Source: Rubripirellula tenax (GTDB lineage Bacteria; Planctomycetota; Planctomycetia; Pirellulales; Pirellulaceae). From it: a DNA stretch of 64,000 nucleotides. Each line of letters begins with the position of its first letter. Position 1 is the first letter of the stretch. The translations under genes were made by a program, and so were the position numbers. Below are positions 45,624-54,959 of this stretch, in pieces. The DNA is taken from assembly GCF_007860125.1 (NCBI RefSeq), contig NZ_SJPW01000007.1:310001-374000 (forward strand), given 5' to 3'. The notes under the pieces were generated by a model. That model saw only the letters and a program-made list of their open reading frames with translations, was not told the origin of the DNA and ran no database searches.

Positions 45624-46491
45624 TCCCTTCGAAACCATTCGTCATCAGATACATTCACCATCGGATGCCGTTCGATGGGCGTGCATTTTGGAAGCAACCG
45701 CTCCCAAAGCTGGCAACGTCTTTCCGGGCCGGCCCTTTGATGACCTGCAATACATTGACTTCGTCAAAGCTGCCGAAGTCACTGCCACTGCGTTCAATGA
45801 CGCATCGCTTCCGATTACTCGACGCATGCTGATGGCGGCGACGGCAACTCGGCAAGCGACCGCGACCAACGTGAACTTGGGAATCATCTTGCTGCTTGGT
45901 CCGCTGGTCGCGGCGGACGAGTCGCTTAAGGCCAGCGAGAAAGAACCGAACGATTGGTTGGCCGCACTTGAAACGGTGCTTGATGGTTTCGATCCCACGG
46001 ATGGACAGAACGTATATGACGCAATCGCAATGGCGTCCGCCGGCGGGCTGGGCAACGTGGATTCGATGGACGTTCATCAACCACACGATCAAGTCGATCT
46101 GCGAGCAGCGATGATTTCGGCGCAGCAACGCGATCGAATCGCATTGCAATATGCTTCGGGATTCCGAGACTTCTTTGAACACGTTGTTCCCGTTGTCCGA
46201 AACGAGATCATGGGACAGGGCGACCTTTTGACTGGAATCAACCGTGCCCATGTGCAACTGCTTGCCGAATCGGTCGATACGCTGATTGCTCGGAAATGTG
46301 GTGTTGATGTTGCGAACGACGTTCAATCGCGGTCTAAACTCACGTGCCTGGATTCGGTACCGGAGATGGCTGAACTAGACGCTTACCTGCGTTCCCCCGA
46401 CCATCGTCTGAACCCCGGCACGACGGCTGACTTGATCGCGGCGGCACTCTATGTATTGCTAAGAACCCCCAACCACTCTTTTCGAGATTGA
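45616..46491 (+). CDS. CitG-like (triphosphoribosyl-dephospho-CoA synthase family) protein
   Basis: A 291-residue, mostly helical protein of the CitG family. Visible are the N-terminal EATAPKAGNVFPGRPF and the central ATNVNLGIILLLGPL, the ATP-related motif region of the family. True CitG makes the citrate-lyase prosthetic-group precursor, but citrate-lyase genes are absent here. CitG-like proteins of methanogens and H4MPT-using bacteria form a separate group linked by gene context to the C1 cofactor. It is followed four bases later by a PTPS-like gene, which supports a pterin role by inference only. Confidence 0.7.
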   Translation: MVDPFETIRHQIHSPSDAVRWACILEATAPKAGNVFPGRPFDDLQYIDFVKAAEVTATAFNDASLPITRRMLMAATATRQATATNVNLGIILLLGPLVAADESLKASEKEPNDWLAALETVLDGFDPTDGQNVYDAIAMASAGGLGNVDSMDVHQPHDQVDLRAAMISAQQRDRIALQYASGFRDFFEHVVPVVRNEIMGQGDLLTGINRAHVQLLAESVDTLIARKCGVDVANDVQSRSKLTCLDSVPEMAELDAYLRSPDHRLNPGTTADLIAAALYVLLRTPNHSFRD

Positions 46492-46495
46492 TTTC

Positions 46496-46993
46496 GTGAC
46501 AAAAGCTACGTTCCGTGTTGATGTGACCAAAGAACAGTTTGTGTTTTCGGCCGCACACTTCATTACTTTTGCGGGCGATATCTGCGAACGCCTGCACGGC
46601 CACAACTATGGCGTCCGCGCGTCAGTGGAAGGTCCGCTGGACGAAAATCGCTACGTGGTGGACTTCATCGCGCTTCGCGACGCGGTCCTTCAACAAACCC
46701 AAGCACTGGATCACCACGTCGTGCTGCCGCGTGACCACGCGGAAATCAAAATCATTAGCGACGCCAAAGAAACGACGGCGACGTTTCGCCAGCGCCGATG
46801 GGTGTTTCCCAACGAAGACTGTGTCATCCTTCCCGTCGTCAACACAACGGCGGAAGAAATGGCTCGTGTGATCGCAGAGCGAGTGATGGAAGCAACACGT
46901 GAACAGTTTTCCGATGCGATCGACTGGATCGAAGTTGCCGTCGACGAAAACCATGGCCAGTGGGGTGTTTGCCGATTGCCGTGGAAAAAATAG
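46496..46993 (+). CDS. 6-pyruvoyl-tetrahydropterin synthase/QueD-like enzyme
   Basis: A 165-residue protein of the PTPS/QueD fold. The zinc ligands are His21 (SAAHF), His34 and His36 (LHGHNY), and Cys30 fits the catalytic Cys. The later phrases DHHVVLP and NTTAEEMARVI match the family. Starts with GTG four bases after the CitG-like gene, so the two are probably co-transcribed. Family activities are conversion of dihydroneopterin triphosphate to 6-pyruvoyl or 6-carboxy tetrahydropterin; which one is made here, and whether it feeds queuosine or H4MPT, cannot be told from sequence. Confidence 0.85.
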   Translation: MTKATFRVDVTKEQFVFSAAHFITFAGDICERLHGHNYGVRASVEGPLDENRYVVDFIALRDAVLQQTQALDHHVVLPRDHAEIKIISDAKETTATFRQRRWVFPNEDCVILPVVNTTAEEMARVIAERVMEATREQFSDAIDWIEVAVDENHGQWGVCRLPWKK

Positions 46994-47000
46994 AGCACCG

Positions 47001-48797
47001 CTACTGCAACGGTTCGACCACGCCATCGCGATCGACGTTCACGCGACGTGTTTTTCCATCGACGGTCACATCATACTCGCCAATAAAACCGCGAAACTGG
47101 ACGTTCCCGTTTCCATCGGCGACCAACGATTCTTCCGTCGTCCATTCTTCCTTTGTCAACCGAATCCACTCGGCTCCCATCGCTGTCGGCGTCCAATCCT
47201 TGCGAAAGAGAGCCGCGGTGGGCTTCCAGTGTGCCCCTTCCCAGAAACCCCACGTCAGAACGCCGGCAACAGCCGGATGGGAAAAGCAGACGGTCAAAAA
47301 GTCTCGCGTGAAATCGGCCTTCAAAGGTTCGCCGGGAACTTCGACGTCATACTCGGTGATCAACACTTTCAACCCGAGCGAATGCCAGTGGTCCAGTTCG
47401 GCGACCAATCGTTCCGGCGGCGTCAACAAAGCACCGAAGTGCCCTTGGATTCCGATCCCGTCGATCGGCGCGCCATTATCGATCAAGTAGCGAACGGTTT
47501 GTTCGAAGTGTGCCTTGTGAGTCGTTGGAAAACCGCCGCGTACTAGACCCGCGTAATCGTTGTAGTAAAGGTCGGCGGTACTGGCGACTTCGTCCGCCGT
47601 CTTGAACCATCCCACCATCGCTTCGTCGCCCAACGTCGCGGTCAATTCGACGTTGTCGAATACTTCGTTCAAGACATCCCAGTCACGTACCAGCCCCTGG
47701 GTAACAAAACCCATTTCGCGAATGTGACCGTCAAGGACGCGAGTCAGCGCTTCGGGGCGATCTAGAATCGTCGGAACCCACTCGGGCAGGTTTCGTACGC
47801 CTGGCCAAATCATGACGTGCCCCCGCGCGGGAAACCTTTCTTGCTTCATCCAATGCAGCGCATCGATCGTGGCCTGGTGGCTGATCCAATTCGAATCCCA
47901 GCTTTGCCACTTCAAGCCGTTTTCGATGGTGCCGACATTGAAGTATTCCTTCAATGTTTCACGATATCGGTCGTTGTCCGAACCCTCGCCCGTCAACATC
48001 GGTACCGATACCGCGGTCCCAAAATCGAATGCGTGTCGAACCAATTTGACTTGGGCCTTCGAACCGGCACGAGCATTGCCGTCATCATCGCGAAGCGTCA
48101 TTCGGATATCGCGTTTGCGATACTGCTCAATTCGTTCCGCTGCTTCGGTTCGCCAGGACGCATCGGGCTCCCGTCCCGCGTAAGTCAGTTCCGTGTTGGG
48201 AAGCGAGTCGGCATCGAACCCAGCGCCAAAGTTTTTTGCCGTGATGCCGCCAATTTCTAATGTTTCTGGCTGGTATCCGATTTGAAAGTTCAAGCCTGCT
48301 TGGCCAGCGTCGTAACTTTCTAGGCTCTTGAATCGGACCCAGTACTGCCGCCAACTGCCATCGGCGGGTGTCTCGGCGAGAAACTGTACGCTCTTGGTGT
48401 ACGGCTCGCTGAAGCGTTCGAACACGAATTCAGCAACCGCTCCGCCCACACCACTCTTCGCGGCGCCTCGCATCCAAAATCCGACTAGCAACACATCATC
48501 TTTTTTTACCGGTGAAGTGATTGCCACGCCGAAAGCCGCGTCCCACGTGTTGTCGGGCTGTGTCGTCAACTGCACGCGCAAGGATTGGTCGAAATCAGCG
48601 TGGTCGACACTTGAAATTTCCGAAGTGCCGAACTTCCCGTCTCCCAACCGAACCTTCAATTGTTCGATTGTCGACGAATCCACCGCGACCAGCGAAACGC
48701 CCCCAGATACCGGTTGATCACCGTTGGCGACATGGCCGTCGAAATCCAATCCGCACAACAACAGAAACCCGAAGATCGAGATAGCGTTTCGCATCAT
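47001..48797 (-). CDS. Secreted GH10 endo-1,4-beta-xylanase
   Basis: A 598-residue exported protein. Signal peptide at about 1-22, then a carbohydrate-binding-like beta-domain (about 30-180), then a GH10 barrel. The catalytic acid/base is Glu378 in WDVLNEVFDN; the nucleophile is Glu482 in LITEYDVEV. Other barrel motifs include FDFGTAV, GHVMIWPG and GIGIQGHFG. GH10 enzymes cleave xylan internally. It converges on the PTPS-like gene with seven bases between, and lies three bases downstream of the cytochrome gene on the same strand. Confidence 0.9.
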   Translation of the reverse strand: MMRNAISIFGFLLLCGLDFDGHVANGDQPVSGGVSLVAVDSSTIEQLKVRLGDGKFGTSEISSVDHADFDQSLRVQLTTQPDNTWDAAFGVAITSPVKKDDVLLVGFWMRGAAKSGVGGAVAEFVFERFSEPYTKSVQFLAETPADGSWRQYWVRFKSLESYDAGQAGLNFQIGYQPETLEIGGITAKNFGAGFDADSLPNTELTYAGREPDASWRTEAAERIEQYRKRDIRMTLRDDDGNARAGSKAQVKLVRHAFDFGTAVSVPMLTGEGSDNDRYRETLKEYFNVGTIENGLKWQSWDSNWISHQATIDALHWMKQERFPARGHVMIWPGVRNLPEWVPTILDRPEALTRVLDGHIREMGFVTQGLVRDWDVLNEVFDNVELTATLGDEAMVGWFKTADEVASTADLYYNDYAGLVRGGFPTTHKAHFEQTVRYLIDNGAPIDGIGIQGHFGALLTPPERLVAELDHWHSLGLKVLITEYDVEVPGEPLKADFTRDFLTVCFSHPAVAGVLTWGFWEGAHWKPTAALFRKDWTPTAMGAEWIRLTKEEWTTEESLVADGNGNVQFRGFIGEYDVTVDGKTRRVNVDRDGVVEPLQ

Positions 48798-48800
48798 TTT

Positions 48801-51077
48801 TCATTCCTGTTCTAGCTTTTCTTTCAACAAGTCACGTGCTTGTTGAAATTCGGCGACCTCGGGAGCCAACGCGACCGCACGCTCGATCTGAGCAAGTGCT
48901 TCTTCCATCTCACCGGCCAAATACAAAGACAATCCCAATCGATATTGAATCGGCGCGTTGTCGGGTGCCAAGCCGGCGTCTCGACGTAGTAGCGGCAACT
49001 CGGCCGTTCGAAGTTCTCGCACCCGAACCATCATAGCCGGCCCATCGGGCGAACGATTCTGCGAGGCAACGTTTTCCAGCAGGGATGCAAAGTTCGATCG
49101 CGGACCTGTCGTATTCGGCTCGATCCGAATCGCAGTTTCATAGGCGGAGATCGCTTCATCGATTCGACCACGCCGTTCACACAGCATTGCCCAAGCCATG
49201 TGAGCCCCCGCGCGATCCGATGTTTCCATCAACGACGCTTCGACTTCACTCAGCGACTGATCGACCCTAAGTTGTTCGGCGCCTGTTAGCGTTTGGTAGC
49301 CGCCCGACGCGACCAGCATCCGAGCGGCCTCGGTACGAACCAATCGCGACGGATCGCTCAGCAGCGGCAACAGAGTACGACGTGCGTCCTCCGGTGAGGA
49401 CAACGCGAATGCACCCACGGCGGCGGCCCGAACGATCGGTGCCTGACTGGCGTCGTCGATCAACTGTTTCGCCGTCGGAATCACTTGGCTTGCTCCGGCG
49501 TCGACCAACTCGGCAATCGACGAGGCTCTCGCGAGTGCCGGCGCCGTTTCATCTGACTCCATCGCCAACCGCAACATCCCTTCCAACGATCCCGCTTCAC
49601 GGCGTCTAAACGCGACAATGGGTTCGGCGAAATGAACCGGTTGCTTACGATCGTTTCCGTACCATTTTTCGCATGCTTCATCGCACCACTTATCCGTGGC
49701 CGAAATCGCATCGGAAATGACTTGGTTGCCTTGCTCGGCCGCCATTAGCCACTGTGAATACTCTTTCGTCGTAAACGTCTTCTTTAGCGGTTCACCGATC
49801 GATTCAAGCTGGTCGGCAACGTGGCAATGGCTGCACGCGTTGGGCGTGCCCAACTTGACGGACAAGTCGGGTCGCGGCACTCGAATACTATGGTCGCGCC
49901 GCGCGTCGACTTCCATATACGTCGTATGCGGCATGTGGCAATTGACGCACATCGCACCCGCCGATCCAACGGCGTGATGGTGGTGAGACGGCACGTCGTA
50001 CTTGCCGGCGGCGTGTTGATGACACGAGGTACATGTTTCGTTACCGGTCTTCTTTAGCTTCAACGAATGAGGATCATGGCAATCGGTACAGCGAATGCCT
50101 TTGTGGTACATGCGGCTTTGGATGAAGGATCCAAACACATAAACTTCGTCTTTGATTTGTCCATCGGCGTGATAGGTGTCGGGCCTCAACAGTTCAAGGT
50201 TGTAGTGATCGGTGAACAGATCGCCTGGTTTGAATTGGTCGTCCAGCAAACCGCGACGACTGTGACATGGGGCGCACGATTGCAACTGGGGTTGTGGATC
50301 GAGTCCCTTCAATCGGGCAAGGCCGTATCCATGGATGCGATCCCAGAACAGCGACTTCTCGTTTGCCAATTCGACATGCAGGCTGCCCGGTCCGTGACAG
50401 GATTCACAGCTGACGTCAATCTCCGAATACGTCGTGTGGTATCGATTGGCGACGGGATCAAAGTTCCGCTTCAAATTGGTAGAGTGACAGTCCGCGCACA
50501 TGGTCTGCCACCGCTGGGCGATGCCGGTCCAGTGCAGCGGGTCATCGGGCAATAGCTTGTCGGCGACGTCTGGTGGACGCAGATAAAACCATCGCTTATT
50601 GGCCGTGTCCCAACTGATTCGCAAGACCTGGACCCGCGCGATTTCGTGGTCCGGCATGTCCGCCGTCCGATCGAATTCGACCATGTACTGTTGCAGCGGA
50701 TCGACGCCGAACACGTACTTGACTTCAAAGTCTTCCAATTCACCGGATGGTCCGTCTGTTCGAACCATGAATCGTTCGCCATCGCGAAACATCCGGCTGA
50801 CCATGCCATCGTGCTCCAACGTTGCATCATCAAAATCGCCGAGCACCGTTTCAGACGTTGCGAAATCCATCGCTTTATCGTGATCCGAACCGACAAACAG
50901 CGCGGCTTGGTCGCGGTGGCAATCAATGCACGCTGACCGGCCGACGTAGTCCGCTTTTGTGCCAATCGGTTTCGCCGACCAGTAGTCAGCAAACACGCCG
51001 CCGGCCAGCAGCAACAACGCCGCACCGGCGATCAGCACCAAACGTTTGGATTTGGGCGAACTAGAAATCAGATGCAA
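48801..51077 (-). CDS. Octaheme cytochrome c with HEAT and TPR repeats
   Basis: A 758-residue protein anchored or exported by an N-terminal hydrophobic segment (about 12-30). Eight CxxCH heme sites are present in order: CIDCH (50-54), CADCH, CESCH, CAPCH, CTDCH, CTSCH, CVNCH and CSHCH, with extra His residues for bis-His ligation. The C-terminal 300 residues are helical repeats: HEAT-like (ARRTLLPLLSDPSRLVRTEAARML) and TPR-like (IDEAISAYETAIRIEPN and ALAQIERAVALAPEVAEF). The heme part resembles the cytochrome c554/hydroxylamine-oxidoreductase-like superfamily. Electron partner unknown. The hydrophobic start at 51077 fits a normal N-terminus. Confidence 0.85.
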   Translation of the reverse strand: MHLISSSPKSKRLVLIAGAALLLLAGGVFADYWSAKPIGTKADYVGRSACIDCHRDQAALFVGSDHDKAMDFATSETVLGDFDDATLEHDGMVSRMFRDGERFMVRTDGPSGELEDFEVKYVFGVDPLQQYMVEFDRTADMPDHEIARVQVLRISWDTANKRWFYLRPPDVADKLLPDDPLHWTGIAQRWQTMCADCHSTNLKRNFDPVANRYHTTYSEIDVSCESCHGPGSLHVELANEKSLFWDRIHGYGLARLKGLDPQPQLQSCAPCHSRRGLLDDQFKPGDLFTDHYNLELLRPDTYHADGQIKDEVYVFGSFIQSRMYHKGIRCTDCHDPHSLKLKKTGNETCTSCHQHAAGKYDVPSHHHHAVGSAGAMCVNCHMPHTTYMEVDARRDHSIRVPRPDLSVKLGTPNACSHCHVADQLESIGEPLKKTFTTKEYSQWLMAAEQGNQVISDAISATDKWCDEACEKWYGNDRKQPVHFAEPIVAFRRREAGSLEGMLRLAMESDETAPALARASSIAELVDAGASQVIPTAKQLIDDASQAPIVRAAAVGAFALSSPEDARRTLLPLLSDPSRLVRTEAARMLVASGGYQTLTGAEQLRVDQSLSEVEASLMETSDRAGAHMAWAMLCERRGRIDEAISAYETAIRIEPNTTGPRSNFASLLENVASQNRSPDGPAMMVRVRELRTAELPLLRRDAGLAPDNAPIQYRLGLSLYLAGEMEEALAQIERAVALAPEVAEFQQARDLLKEKLEQE

Positions 51078-51148
51078 GAGACTGTGTCGGGTTGGGAAAG
51101 GTAAGAAAACGGAAAGCTACAAACAGTCTACTCAGACGCCGCATCGAA

Positions 51149-51655
51149 TCAGTCGTCGGTGTGGCTTAGTAGTTTGACCGCTTCCCGCCGCATTTGGGCA
51201 ACCAGTCTGACGCCCGATTCGCTTGTTGGGTCCGCCGCCAACAACAACCGGGCCGCCCGCAGGAGTTGCTCGGCAGCCACCGCTCGTCGGTCTACATCAA
51301 CGCTTTGGCGAGTACGACTGGTCAATCGGCGACCGGGATCCGTGTTCGTCGTGCGGTCATCCAAGATGCTGCCGTCAAGAATGCTGCCCTGGCTTTTGAT
51401 GACGCCAAGGACATCGTCAAGGACACCGTCGCCCGTTTCGGCTGGCGCGTTCCCATCCAGTGCCTCGCGAATCTTATGCTCGACTTTCTCAGCGGTTTCC
51501 GGAGCGATGGTGTTGGTCCTCGGGACGGAATTTTGCGGCAACTGGATTTCCGCTGGAAGATCGGACTGTGGATTCAACGGTAGAGTCGCATTCTGGCCCG
51601 GCGCGGCAGATGCGATCCCCCACAAACACACCGCGAAGATCAAGTACTTGGTCAT
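51149..51655 (-). CDS. Small secreted hypothetical protein
   Basis: A 168-residue protein with a signal peptide (MTKYLIFAVCLWGIASAAPGQ) and a polar, mostly helical mature part ending in Arg-rich helices (VAAEQLLRAARLLLAA and LVAQMRREAVKLLSHTDD). I do not recognise a family. The start at 51655 exposes the signal peptide; 51778 would bury it. It precedes the cytochrome gene on the same strand, 71 bases away, and might be co-expressed. Confidence 0.55.
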   Translation of the reverse strand: MTKYLIFAVCLWGIASAAPGQNATLPLNPQSDLPAEIQLPQNSVPRTNTIAPETAEKVEHKIREALDGNAPAETGDGVLDDVLGVIKSQGSILDGSILDDRTTNTDPGRRLTSRTRQSVDVDRRAVAAEQLLRAARLLLAADPTSESGVRLVAQMRREAVKLLSHTDD

Positions 51656-51887
51656 TCTGGCTTTGGTCCCATGCATATTTTCACTGATCGCCTTGAGTCT
51701 GGTTCGTGAAGAATATACGCGAAAACGCGAAATATAGCTCCCATAGGGCCGCACTTTCTGATACCGATCTCGCTTCACTTCGCGTGCGTGACCTAAACGT
51801 CGTCGGTGTGATCGCGTACCATATCGGCCTGCAACCGGCCTCGATGCCGATGGATTGCTTCGGACACAGGTCAGAACGGCTTAGCTC

Positions 51888-52667
51888 ATGCGGATTCTCT
51901 TTCTCGGCGACATCGTAGGAAAACCGGGCTATTCGGCTGTCGTGAAGTATGCAGAATCGCTGCGGTCGGATTTGAAGCTCGACGCGCTGGTCGTGAATGC
52001 TGAAAATGCTTCCGACGGCTCGGGACTGATGCCACGACAATTCAAGCGGATGACCGATGTTGGCGTGGACGCCGTGACCCTAGGCGATCACATTTACCGC
52101 TGCAAAGAAATCATCGCCACGTTGAAGAAGACCAATCGAATGGTCAAACCGGCGAACTATCCTGCCGATTCGGCCGGCCGAACTTGGGTCGTCATCGAAA
52201 CGCCCAAGGGCCCCCTAGCCGTAATATCGTTGATGGGACGCGTTTACATGCGACCGGTCGACTGCCCGTTTGACGCCGTCGATCGAGCGATCGAAGAAAT
52301 TGGCGAATCCGCCAAACACATCCTGGTCGATGTTCACGCCGAAGCGACCAGCGACAAACAGGTCCTGGGGCGTTATTTGGACGGCAAAGTCACGGCGGTT
52401 TTGGGGACGCATACGCATGTGCCGACGGCCGACGCGTGCATTTTCCCTGGTGGAACGGCGTTTCAGTGTGATGTCGGCATGTGCGGCCCCTACGACAGCA
52501 TCATCGGAAGAGACATCAAACGAATCATGCAGACGACACGGTCTTTTGAACCGTGCCATTTTCATGTCGCGACGCGCGATGTTCGGCTATGTGGCGCTCT
52601 CGTCGAGGCAAAGGAAAACGGGAAAGCAAAGTCGATCGAAAGATTTGAAATGAAGGTCGAACCGTGA
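51888..52667 (+). CDS. YmdB-like metallophosphoesterase (TIGR00282 type)
   Basis: A 259-residue protein of the YmdB family. Metal-site motifs: MRILFLGDIVGKPG, VVNAENASDGSGL, TLGDHIY, VDVHAEATSDK and GTHTHVPTAD. These give the Asp, Glu/Asn and His ligands of a dinuclear centre. In Bacillus, YmdB is a cyclic-nucleotide phosphodiesterase affecting biofilm and sporulation choices; the role here is unknown. The start sits downstream of a 232-base divergent gap and has no clear Shine-Dalgarno. Confidence 0.88.
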   Translation: MRILFLGDIVGKPGYSAVVKYAESLRSDLKLDALVVNAENASDGSGLMPRQFKRMTDVGVDAVTLGDHIYRCKEIIATLKKTNRMVKPANYPADSAGRTWVVIETPKGPLAVISLMGRVYMRPVDCPFDAVDRAIEEIGESAKHILVDVHAEATSDKQVLGRYLDGKVTAVLGTHTHVPTADACIFPGGTAFQCDVGMCGPYDSIIGRDIKRIMQTTRSFEPCHFHVATRDVRLCGALVEAKENGKAKSIERFEMKVEP

Positions 52668-52704
52668 ATCGCTGAATCAAAAACATCGGAAAACAGACGT
52701 TCGA

Positions 52705-53439
52705 TCAACCGGGCAAATCGTTATTTTCACGAAACCTATTCTCGTGCAACATCGTGCCGACCAAACATCCGTGGCATCCGGCACGAACCAATGTTTCGAC
52801 GTCGTCCAGTGATCGAATTCCGCCACCTGAATAGATCCGTTGGCCTCGGCATCGGTCGGCGAGACGCTGGCATCGGACGGCAGTGATAGGGCCACGGCCC
52901 GTCCCAACTTGGGCGACATCCAAAACGATGATGCCACCCAATGCGAATTCCATCGCAGCTTCGATCCACCGGGACTCTGACGTTCCGTCGCCAACAAGAT
53001 TCCCGTCGCGAAAATCGAGACTCAGAAAGACTCGCGATGCCCCAACCACATCTGCCAATTGCCCCACCGCGGCGATGCCGCTGGCGGATTCTGTTGCCGC
53101 GATGAACCCGACGGACGCATTGGTGTTGTGAAGAACATCGTTCACTGCTTGAAGCTGGTGTGGGCAATCGCCTTTCCAACCGACATCCAAAAGTATCTCT
53201 TCGTGGGGCTTGCGATTGCAAACATCGATCAAAGTTTGTGTCTGAACCTGGCCATGAAGAATTGCGTCCAGGTCGGCGACGTACGTGCGATTCACACCAA
53301 GGCGATGGTAGTGATCGACCAGTTCAGTGGGTGAACCGTTGCACCACGGCATCGGTTGATAGTTGCGACGATCACCCGCGATGGCGTGAACAGCGCACGA
53401 GTCCAACACATCAAGCACGCCGATGATCTTGTCGATCAA
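52705..53439 (-). CDS. HisA/HisF-related TIM-barrel protein
   Basis: A 244-residue TIM barrel. The first strand GVLDVLDSCAVHA carries an Asp at the HisA catalytic place; LSLDFRDGNLVG carries the second; SGGGIRSLDDVE is the phosphate-binding loop. It differs from true HisA in the N-terminal segment (VHAIAGDRRNYQP), which fits the hisAF-related group known from methanogens and H4MPT-using bacteria. Its start codon is TTG and overlaps the stop of the DUF2617 gene by four bases. A role in H4MPT synthesis is inferred; histidine synthesis is the alternative but no other his gene is near. Confidence 0.72.
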   Translation of the reverse strand: MIDKIIGVLDVLDSCAVHAIAGDRRNYQPMPWCNGSPTELVDHYHRLGVNRTYVADLDAILHGQVQTQTLIDVCNRKPHEEILLDVGWKGDCPHQLQAVNDVLHNTNASVGFIAATESASGIAAVGQLADVVGASRVFLSLDFRDGNLVGDGTSESRWIEAAMEFALGGIIVLDVAQVGTGRGPITAVRCQRLADRCRGQRIYSGGGIRSLDDVETLVRAGCHGCLVGTMLHENRFRENNDLPG

Positions 53440-53990
53440 ACGGACTTGTTTCCAGCATCGATCGAGAACAGCGACTCGACCTTGACGATTGCAAAGTCAT
53501 CGGGAAACGTATGAATGGCTTGGACCAACATCGAATGACGACGCATTTCGACGCTAACGTAGCTGAGCGCCCCGAGTGCCATTCGCCCACTGGCGTCAAA
53601 ATTGTGCAGCAAGCCTTCCGTGGGACCACTACCAAGTTGCTGTTGAACCATCCAAAACATGTCGGGGTCGACGGGTTCCAATTGGAAATGAGTCCGATAG
53701 TCGATGCCTTGACGGCAGTCCGCTCGTTCCGTGCGACTTCCCTTCAGAGGTTTCGACAACAACAAACGGCGCCGAGGCAGCGGTTGGTGGGCGCTGGTCG
53801 CGACCTCGCACAACGTCAATCCACCGGCGTTCCAAGTGACGACGTGGCCACAGTTGGTAATCTCGATCTGTGCAGAATAGTTGTCCCGTTCGACCCGGCG
53901 GCTTTTATGAATCGTGTACAGCTCGGGATGAAGCGAGCGGCTGAACACGTGGAATGCCAATTCGGCAACTTTAGGACGAACCGAAAGCAC
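53436..53990 (-). CDS. DUF2617 family protein
   Basis: A 184-residue protein with the N-terminal phrase SVRPKVAELAFHVFSRSLHPEL, which I associate with DUF2617 proteins of planctomycetes and actinobacteria. No signal peptide or membrane segment. The start is GTG. It overlaps the HisA-related gene by four bases, so the two are co-translated and may share a pathway. Function unknown. Confidence 0.65.
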   Translation of the reverse strand: MLSVRPKVAELAFHVFSRSLHPELYTIHKSRRVERDNYSAQIEITNCGHVVTWNAGGLTLCEVATSAHQPLPRRRLLLSKPLKGSRTERADCRQGIDYRTHFQLEPVDPDMFWMVQQQLGSGPTEGLLHNFDASGRMALGALSYVSVEMRRHSMLVQAIHTFPDDFAIVKVESLFSIDAGNKSV

Positions 53991-54162
53991 AGCAGATTTC
54001 CGTGGGGACGAACAAGGGAGTCAGTCGGTCGCCGTGGCGACGAGCTCATTATAGGCACCGTATCCGAACTGGCTAAAGAGCGTTTAAGCTAGTATCGAAA
54101 GAATATCTTTTTTGCTCGTTTCGACTTGAATCTCCATTGACATCATCGACGGGAATAGCCTC

Positions 54163-54741
54163 ATGGTCGTCGTCATCGATAACTACGATTCGTTTACTTA
54201 CAATCTGGTCCAGCGTCTCGGCGAAATCGATCCGTCGATCGACATTCGCGTTTTTCGCAATGACGAGTTGACGATTGCGAATCTGGACGAATTGTCTCCA
54301 TCGCGAATCCTGGTCTCACCCGGTCCGTGTACGCCGAACGAAGCCGGGATCAGCGTGGATGTGGTCAAGCATTTTGCGGGGCGAGTTCCGTTGCTGGGTG
54401 TTTGCTTGGGTCACCAATCCATTGGACAGGCATTCGGCGGCAAGATCGTTCGCGCGCCGCAACTGATGCACGGCAAGACGGACGCGATCGTACATGACGA
54501 TGGAGGACTGTTTGCCGAGCTCGCCAATCCCTTCATTGCGACGCGATATCACTCGCTCGTGATTGAGCCGTCAAGTTTGCCGCCCGAATTGATGGTGTCA
54601 GCGTGGACTGAGACGGGAGGCGAGCGTCAAATCATGGGCGTGCGCCATCGACACCACAAAATGGAAGGCTGGCAATTCCATCCGGAAAGTTTCTTGACCG
54701 AACCAGGCGTCGAAATGTTGAAGCGGTTTTTGCAGTGGTAA
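54163..54741 (+). CDS. Glutamine amidotransferase PabA/TrpG
   Basis: A 192-residue class I amidotransferase. The oxyanion loop is VSPGPCTPNEAG; the nucleophile Cys81 is in GVCLGHQ; the catalytic His173 and Glu175 are in FHPES. The N-terminus IDNYDSFTYNL is the usual TrpG/PabA start. It supplies ammonia to a chorismate-using partner, giving anthranilate (tryptophan) or aminodeoxychorismate (p-aminobenzoate for folate or H4MPT). No trpE or pabB lies beside it. It diverges from the DUF2617/HisA-related pair over 172 bases. Confidence 0.92.
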   Translation: MVVVIDNYDSFTYNLVQRLGEIDPSIDIRVFRNDELTIANLDELSPSRILVSPGPCTPNEAGISVDVVKHFAGRVPLLGVCLGHQSIGQAFGGKIVRAPQLMHGKTDAIVHDDGGLFAELANPFIATRYHSLVIEPSSLPPELMVSAWTETGGERQIMGVRHRHHKMEGWQFHPESFLTEPGVEMLKRFLQW

Positions 54742-54959
54742 AAATTTCCAACCGTTTTTTCAGTTTCGATCAACTTGGATTCTAGATATGCCGAGCGATT
54801 CGCCTTGACCGGCAGTATCGCGGCAAGGTAATCCCCAATGACGGACGAGTGCGTTTGCCGTCCTCTTGAATTGCCTCGCCTCGATGTGCGATGAAACTAA
54901 CCGCTTTGCGAAGCCGATCGAAGCCTTACAAGGGCCAACGTCATCGTCTTGAAACGACG

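Noticed and set aside
51718-51735. Tandem ACGCGAAA copies in the gap before the ymdB-like gene
   Set aside because: Only two copies; no link to a promoter could be shown.
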